9,662 nt of DNA from Candidatus Bathyarchaeota archaeon. GTDB taxonomy: Archaea > Thermoproteota > Bathyarchaeia > Bathyarchaeales > Bathyarchaeaceae. Shown here one piece after another: positions 6,481 through 9,662 of the stretch; positions within the stretch are counted from its first letter, which is position 1, and every line of letters starts with the position of its first letter. Under the pieces are notes generated by a model that made no database searches, had not been told where the DNA came from, and saw nothing but the letters and a program-made list of their open reading frames with translations. The position numbers were made by a program, and so were the translations under genes. The DNA is taken from the NCBI GenBank assembly GCA_020356305.1, contig CP070636.1, positions 1,663,427 through 1,673,088 on the forward strand, in the 5' to 3' direction.

Positions 6481-6491
6481 AATTTATAATA
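6481..6491. promoter_or_regulatory. Strong TATA element in the divergent intergenic region
   Basis: AATTTATAATA reads as a good archaeal TATA box on both strands. On the minus strand, TATTATAAATT is preceded by GAAAG, like a BRE, and would start transcripts near 6460, about 40 nt before the membrane-protein ATG. On the plus strand it would start near 6512, just before the small ORF at 6522. Confidence 0.5.
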
Positions 6492-6521
6492 CTTTCGTCT
6501 CCGCCAAACGTTAAGGTTGAT

Positions 6522-6620
6522 ATGTTTATGATAATGTATGTTGAAGACGCTGAAGACCAAACCGACGCTAAGGATCAAGTCTGTTCCCATAGCCTAGATC
6601 TTTTTTATGAAGTCAGTTAA
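6522..6620 (+). CDS. Possible small acidic protein, 32 aa
   Basis: An ATG-to-TAA frame of 33 codons begins MFMIMYVEDAEDQTD and ends LDLFYEVS. The middle is rich in Asp and Glu. AAGGTTGAT, a partial match to the archaeal Shine-Dalgarno GGAGGTGAT, ends one base before the ATG. The TATA element at 6481-6491 is correctly placed for a short leader. It fills much of the 250-bp gap between the divergent genes. I recognise no family. The chance of a random ORF this short is considerable. Confidence 0.3.
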   Translation: MFMIMYVEDAEDQTDAKDQVCSHSLDLFYEVS

Positions 6621-6628
6621 ATTTATCA
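6619..6628 (+). promoter_or_regulatory. TATA-like box for the ABC exporter operon
   Basis: AAATTTATCA is centred about 42 nt before the GTG at 6666. Initiation about 25 nt downstream would leave a leader of about 15 nt. It overlaps the stop codon of the possible small ORF. Confidence 0.4.
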
Positions 6629-6665
6629 TTGGTATTCCCAGAGTTATGTAGTGCGGGCCACGTAG

Positions 6666-7358
6666 GTGAGAAAGATCAAAGAAAGAGTGGTTTCTGCGTC
6701 TTCTTTGTGCAAAGAATATCAGATCGGTGACCTTACAATCTCTGCGTTAACAAGCTTAAATCTTGAAATATCGAAGGGCGATTTCGTCTCGATATATGGT
6801 CCCTCAGGAGCTGGCAAGACAACACTTCTGAACCTCATTGGTGGTCTTGATCAACCGACCAGCGGAGAAATAATTGTTTTTGGTCATGACTTGAGCACCT
6901 ATGATGAAGATTTTCTTGCAACGTTCCGTTCCACTTATGTGGGATTCGTCTTTCAATCTTACAATCTCGTTTCCACACTTACGGCTCTTGAAAACGTGGC
7001 GTTTCCAATGGAATTAGCTGGATGGTCAGAGGAGCGTTTTGAGAAACGGTCAGAAAATCTGCTAAGATTAGTTGGTCTCTCCCACAGAGCTAACCACTTT
7101 CCTGCCCAGCTCAGCGGGGGCGAGCAGCAGCGCGTTGCCTTTGCTAGGGCCCTAGCTAACAATCCTCCCCTTATCCTTGTTGATGAACCGACTGGAAACC
7201 TGGACTTAGAAACAGGTCTTGAAATTGTTTCGATCCTCCAGAAACTGAAGGCAGAGGAAAAAACCGTTATTGTTACAACGCACGATGACAGAATAACGGA
7301 ATTGGCTAACAGAATACTACATCTAAGAGATGGCAGGATCGTTACCATGGATGAGTGA
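6666..7358 (+). CDS. ABC transporter ATPase, MacB/LolD type
   Basis: ATP-hydrolysing subunit of an exporter-like ABC complex, 230 aa, on the cytoplasmic face of the membrane. Motifs in order: Walker A GPSGAGKT (45-52), Q-loop FQSYNL (Q97), signature LSGGEQQR (149-156), Walker B LILVDEP with E174 as catalytic base, D-loop GNLD (177-180) and H-loop H206. VGFVFQSYNL and the DEPTGNLD stretch are typical of the MacB/LolD/FtsE group. The start is GTG at 6666, the first possible one after an in-frame TAG. A second GTG at 6687 would give the usual family length before the first strand, and no good ribosome site decides between them. The 3' end overlaps the permease gene, so the two are translated together. 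Confidence 0.93.
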   Translation: MRKIKERVVSASSLCKEYQIGDLTISALTSLNLEISKGDFVSIYGPSGAGKTTLLNLIGGLDQPTSGEIIVFGHDLSTYDEDFLATFRSTYVGFVFQSYNLVSTLTALENVAFPMELAGWSEERFEKRSENLLRLVGLSHRANHFPAQLSGGEQQRVAFARALANNPPLILVDEPTGNLDLETGLEIVSILQKLKAEEKTVIVTTHDDRITELANRILHLRDGRIVTMDE

Positions 7359-9219
7359 ATTAGGTTTTCCCGTGAAGGACTTAATGCGCAGAAAGTTTCA
7401 AACAGGTTTAACCATGGTTGGGTTAACCATCTGTATCGCTACCGCAGTATTTTTGATTCTATTCGGAGAAAACGTTGGCTTCGAGTTCGCTCTTGTCACA
7501 GGGGGCAAACTTACCATGGGATTCTCAAATGTATTTTCGCGTTTCATTTTCATTGTCACTCTCCTCAATGTCTTGGTTGGAGCATTGGTAACCTCGTTCT
7601 TCGTCTATTTAGCCATGTCCCAGCGAGTACGAGACGTTGGGATAATGAAGGCAACGGGTTGTTTAGCAAACGTAGCTTTCGGTTATTTCCTCACCGAACT
7701 TTCCATCGTTGTCTTCATAAGTTGTGTTGTTGGACTTATTGTCGGAGTGCTAACACATTTCGCCTGCGTCAATCTGCTGAACGCTCTAGGCTTTTCTATA
7801 TTGCAGAGACCTCTGGACTTGTGGTTGATCATTCTGATCTTTTTCATATTTGTCATTGCCTCTCACATTCTGGGAATTCAACCCATAATCAAAGCGATAC
7901 GGGTGAGGCCTGCTGAGGCGCTGTCTCCTTTGTATTCCTTTGGAACAGCTCCGAGAGAGCTTGGAAAACCTGCGTTTGTAAAACCAAGTCTTTCTTTTAG
8001 GTTGGCGTATCGTGCTTTAACTCGAAGAAAATCCGCAACGCGCCGCGCAATTTTTTGTCTCGCCGCTGTCTTGACCTTGACAACCGTATCAATTGCGGGT
8101 GGGATAATCGCTAGGCAGACTACTCAGGGCTATGTGGAGCGAGCAGTTGGTAGAGACGTCGTCATTGTAGGTCATTCGGACCTTGCCAGACATTATGTAA
8201 ACCTTCTTTCAAAGTTTTTTGAAACTAAGGAAATTGAGCCAATCGACTGCTTTGATCATAGATACTGTATCCCTGAATCTTTGGTTTCCAAGGTTAGCAA
8301 TATCTCTGGAATTCTAAGGGTTGATCCACGTTTAGTTTTTGAAGAAGCCGTGTACGAGGTTCAAGGAGTTATTATCGATCCTGAAGAGCCGAGTCAGTAT
8401 GTTCTGGTGGGTGATCATCGCTCTGACTCAGCTCTTGTCATGGGCGTTCAGCCTGGGCGTATCATTAATGATTGGTTGGTTTTTGGGAGAGTCCTGAACG
8501 AAACTGACGCTTATTCTGCGGTTATTGGCGACTCTCTGGCGTTTGAAATGTTTGCTGACCCTCAGAAGCAAGGTCTGAGAGTGCGCGGGAAAAACTTTCA
8601 GGTAGCCGGCGTGTGCCTAGATCCTCTTAACAACGGAAACGTGGTGTACGTTCCTTTAAACGCCCTATCCACGCTATTGGATGATCAACCCAACTATAAC
8701 CTTCTCTTTCTGAAGATCGATCCGTTGAGACGCTTGCAGGTTCTCGCTGAGATAGAAAAACAGATCTCAGGATCGATGCTGGAACCTCTTGAACTCAACG
8801 AGATTTTGGCGAAACATATGGATTTTCTTGGCCACACGTGGTCCTTTGTTATGTTTTTGCCTCTCTTCTCTTTAGCAACCGCTACTCTCTGTCTTCTCAG
8901 TTACATGATGCTTTCCATTACAGGTCAACAGAAGGAGTTTGGAATCATGAGAGCCTTGGGGGCCAAGCCAAAAGTGATTGTGCGAATAGTTCTTTCAGAA
9001 GCCCTTGTTATTACGTTGATTAGCGGGGCCATAGGGATTTTTGTTGGGCTCTTTTTCACCTTTGTTTTCCTGATCCCTGAGGCGATCATTTCTTATTTCA
9101 CTCTCGTTTCCGTTGCAGGAGGGCTGCTTTTGGTTCTGTGCTTGCTCTGCTTGTCTAGTCTGTATCCGGCCATGAAAGTCTTAAAGAAGTCTATCGTTGG
9201 TGTGCTGTCTCAGCCTTAG
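7351..9219 (+). CDS. ABC transporter permease, FtsX/MacB-like, eight helices
   Basis: Membrane subunit of 622 aa partnering the ATPase just upstream. Helices are predicted at about 19-39, 64-88, 112-140, 156-180, 233-254, 497-520, 548-573 and 584-606. There are two FtsX-type units: the first has only a short outer loop between helices 1 and 2, while the second carries a domain of about 240 residues (255-495) outside the membrane. Each unit has the coupling motif after its second helix: RVRDVGIMKATG (92-103) and KEFGIMRALGAKP (528-540). VIGDSLA (391-397), VAGVC (418-422) and VYVPL (432-436) in the outer domain recall the MacB periplasmic core. C300 and C306 could form a disulphide. The ATG at 7330 is also in frame; the one at 7351, overlapping the ATPase end as ATGAGTGA, gives a more usual N-terminus. 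Substrate unknown: lipid, lipoprotein, peptide and drug are all possible. Confidence 0.9.
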   Translation: MSELGFPVKDLMRRKFQTGLTMVGLTICIATAVFLILFGENVGFEFALVTGGKLTMGFSNVFSRFIFIVTLLNVLVGALVTSFFVYLAMSQRVRDVGIMKATGCLANVAFGYFLTELSIVVFISCVVGLIVGVLTHFACVNLLNALGFSILQRPLDLWLIILIFFIFVIASHILGIQPIIKAIRVRPAEALSPLYSFGTAPRELGKPAFVKPSLSFRLAYRALTRRKSATRRAIFCLAAVLTLTTVSIAGGIIARQTTQGYVERAVGRDVVIVGHSDLARHYVNLLSKFFETKEIEPIDCFDHRYCIPESLVSKVSNISGILRVDPRLVFEEAVYEVQGVIIDPEEPSQYVLVGDHRSDSALVMGVQPGRIINDWLVFGRVLNETDAYSAVIGDSLAFEMFADPQKQGLRVRGKNFQVAGVCLDPLNNGNVVYVPLNALSTLLDDQPNYNLLFLKIDPLRRLQVLAEIEKQISGSMLEPLELNEILAKHMDFLGHTWSFVMFLPLFSLATATLCLLSYMMLSITGQQKEFGIMRALGAKPKVIVRIVLSEALVITLISGAIGIFVGLFFTFVFLIPEAIISYFTLVSVAGGLLLVLCLLCLSSLYPAMKVLKKSIVGVLSQP

Positions 9220-9250
9220 CGTCGTAGCGTCTGCTGCATTCATTCAGGGA

Positions 9251-9260
9251 ACAGATAAAT
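9251..9260 (+). promoter_or_regulatory. TATA-like box for the L35Ae gene
   Basis: ACAGATAAAT lies 41-50 nt before the TTG start at 9301. A transcript starting about 25 nt downstream would have a short leader that includes the GAGGGAG ribosome site at 9289-9295. Confidence 0.35.
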
Positions 9261-9300
9261 TGAATTGCTTGGTCAATTAGTCTAGTTTGAGGGAGACGAC

Positions 9301-9570
9301 TTGTCGCAGATACTTAAGTGTCTCATTCTATGCTACCGAACTGGTCCAAAAACCCAGAGCCCAAAAGAATACATCCTCCAGTTCTCCAACGTTAAATCCT
9401 GTGGCGAAGCAGCCCAGCTCATAGGTCGAAAGGTTGCTTGGCCCATCGGAGAGCGCAAGATTAAGGGAAAAATCGTGGCTTTGCACGGAAGAAAAGGGCT
9501 GGTCAGAGCTCGGTTCAGACGAGGCTTGCCAGGACAGGCTATAGGAACCCAAGCGGAAATAGTCGGATGA
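9301..9570 (+). CDS. rpl35ae: 50S ribosomal protein L35Ae (eL33)
   Basis: Large-subunit ribosomal protein of archaea and eukaryotes, 89 aa, near the usual archaeal length. The N-terminal YRTGPKTQSPKEYIL (13-27) and the C-terminal core, with a GKI-ALHGRKG-VRARFRRGLPGQAIG pattern (about 56-83), are hallmarks of the family, as is the conserved VAWP (45-48) before it. The start is TTG at 9301, chosen because GAGGGAG ends 5 nt upstream and no ATG or GTG lies in frame near the family N-terminus. It has its own promoter-like box, so it need not be co-transcribed with the ABC genes 81 bp upstream. This is the strongest sign that the DNA is archaeal. Confidence 0.95.
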   Translation: MSQILKCLILCYRTGPKTQSPKEYILQFSNVKSCGEAAQLIGRKVAWPIGERKIKGKIVALHGRKGLVRARFRRGLPGQAIGTQAEIVG

Positions 9571-9662
9571 CAAACTAACAATCTCCAGCTGTCAGCCGGT
9601 TTCCATTATAATGCCCCGTTGAAGCGCCAAAAGAGGGCTTATCGAATATTAATAGAAACCAT
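9571..9662. other. Right-edge intergenic sequence
   Basis: No gene is visible in these 92 bases. CATTATAATG (9604-9613) is a perfect 10-bp palindrome, and GAATATTAATAG (9644-9655) is AT-rich enough to be a promoter for a gene beyond the window. No clear T-tract follows the ribosomal protein stop. Confidence 0.35.

Overview
The window looks archaeal. A TTG-initiated ORF near the right end encodes ribosomal protein L35Ae (eL33), found in archaea and eukaryotes but not bacteria. Several start codons sit about 5 nt after GGTGA or GAGGG Shine-Dalgarno motifs that match an archaeal 16S 3' end. Others have AT-rich TATA-like boxes 25-45 nt upstream. The mix of metabolic genes would suit an uncultivated Thermoproteota/Bathyarchaeota-type lineage, but that placement is a guess; only 'archaeon' is well supported.

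Layout. (1) Positions 1-1980 are an accessory-looking zone. A short tyrosine recombinase (minus strand, 319-984) has about 320 bp without a confident gene on its left and about 1 kb on its right. The right-hand gap holds a perfect 12-bp inverted repeat with a 5-bp spacer just upstream of the recombinase, a second long-range inverted repeat, and an exact 56-bp tandem duplication. (2) Positions 1981-5880 are an amino-acid-metabolism block. Two paralogous saccharopine-dehydrogenase-family oxidoreductases lie in tandem on the plus strand and converge on a class III (glutamate-1-semialdehyde-aminomutase-like) PLP aminotransferase on the minus strand. (3) Positions 5990-6665 hold an unrecognised four-helix membrane protein (minus strand) and a roughly 250-bp divergent intergenic region with a strong TATA element and a possible 32-aa small ORF. 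(4) Positions 6666-9219 are a two-gene plus-strand operon for a MacB/LolD-type ABC exporter: an ATPase followed by an overlapping FtsX-type permease. (5) Positions 9301-9570 encode L35Ae, and the window ends in an AT-rich possible promoter.

How the genes fit together. The ATPase and permease surely form one transporter of unknown substrate. The two dehydrogenase-like proteins plus the aminotransferase plausibly work on related amino-acid, semialdehyde or imino-acid intermediates, but nothing in the sequence fixes the substrate. The recombinase with its adjacent symmetric site is the best candidate here for an undescribed site-specific recombination module. No CRISPR array, tRNA, rRNA or intact insertion sequence was seen.
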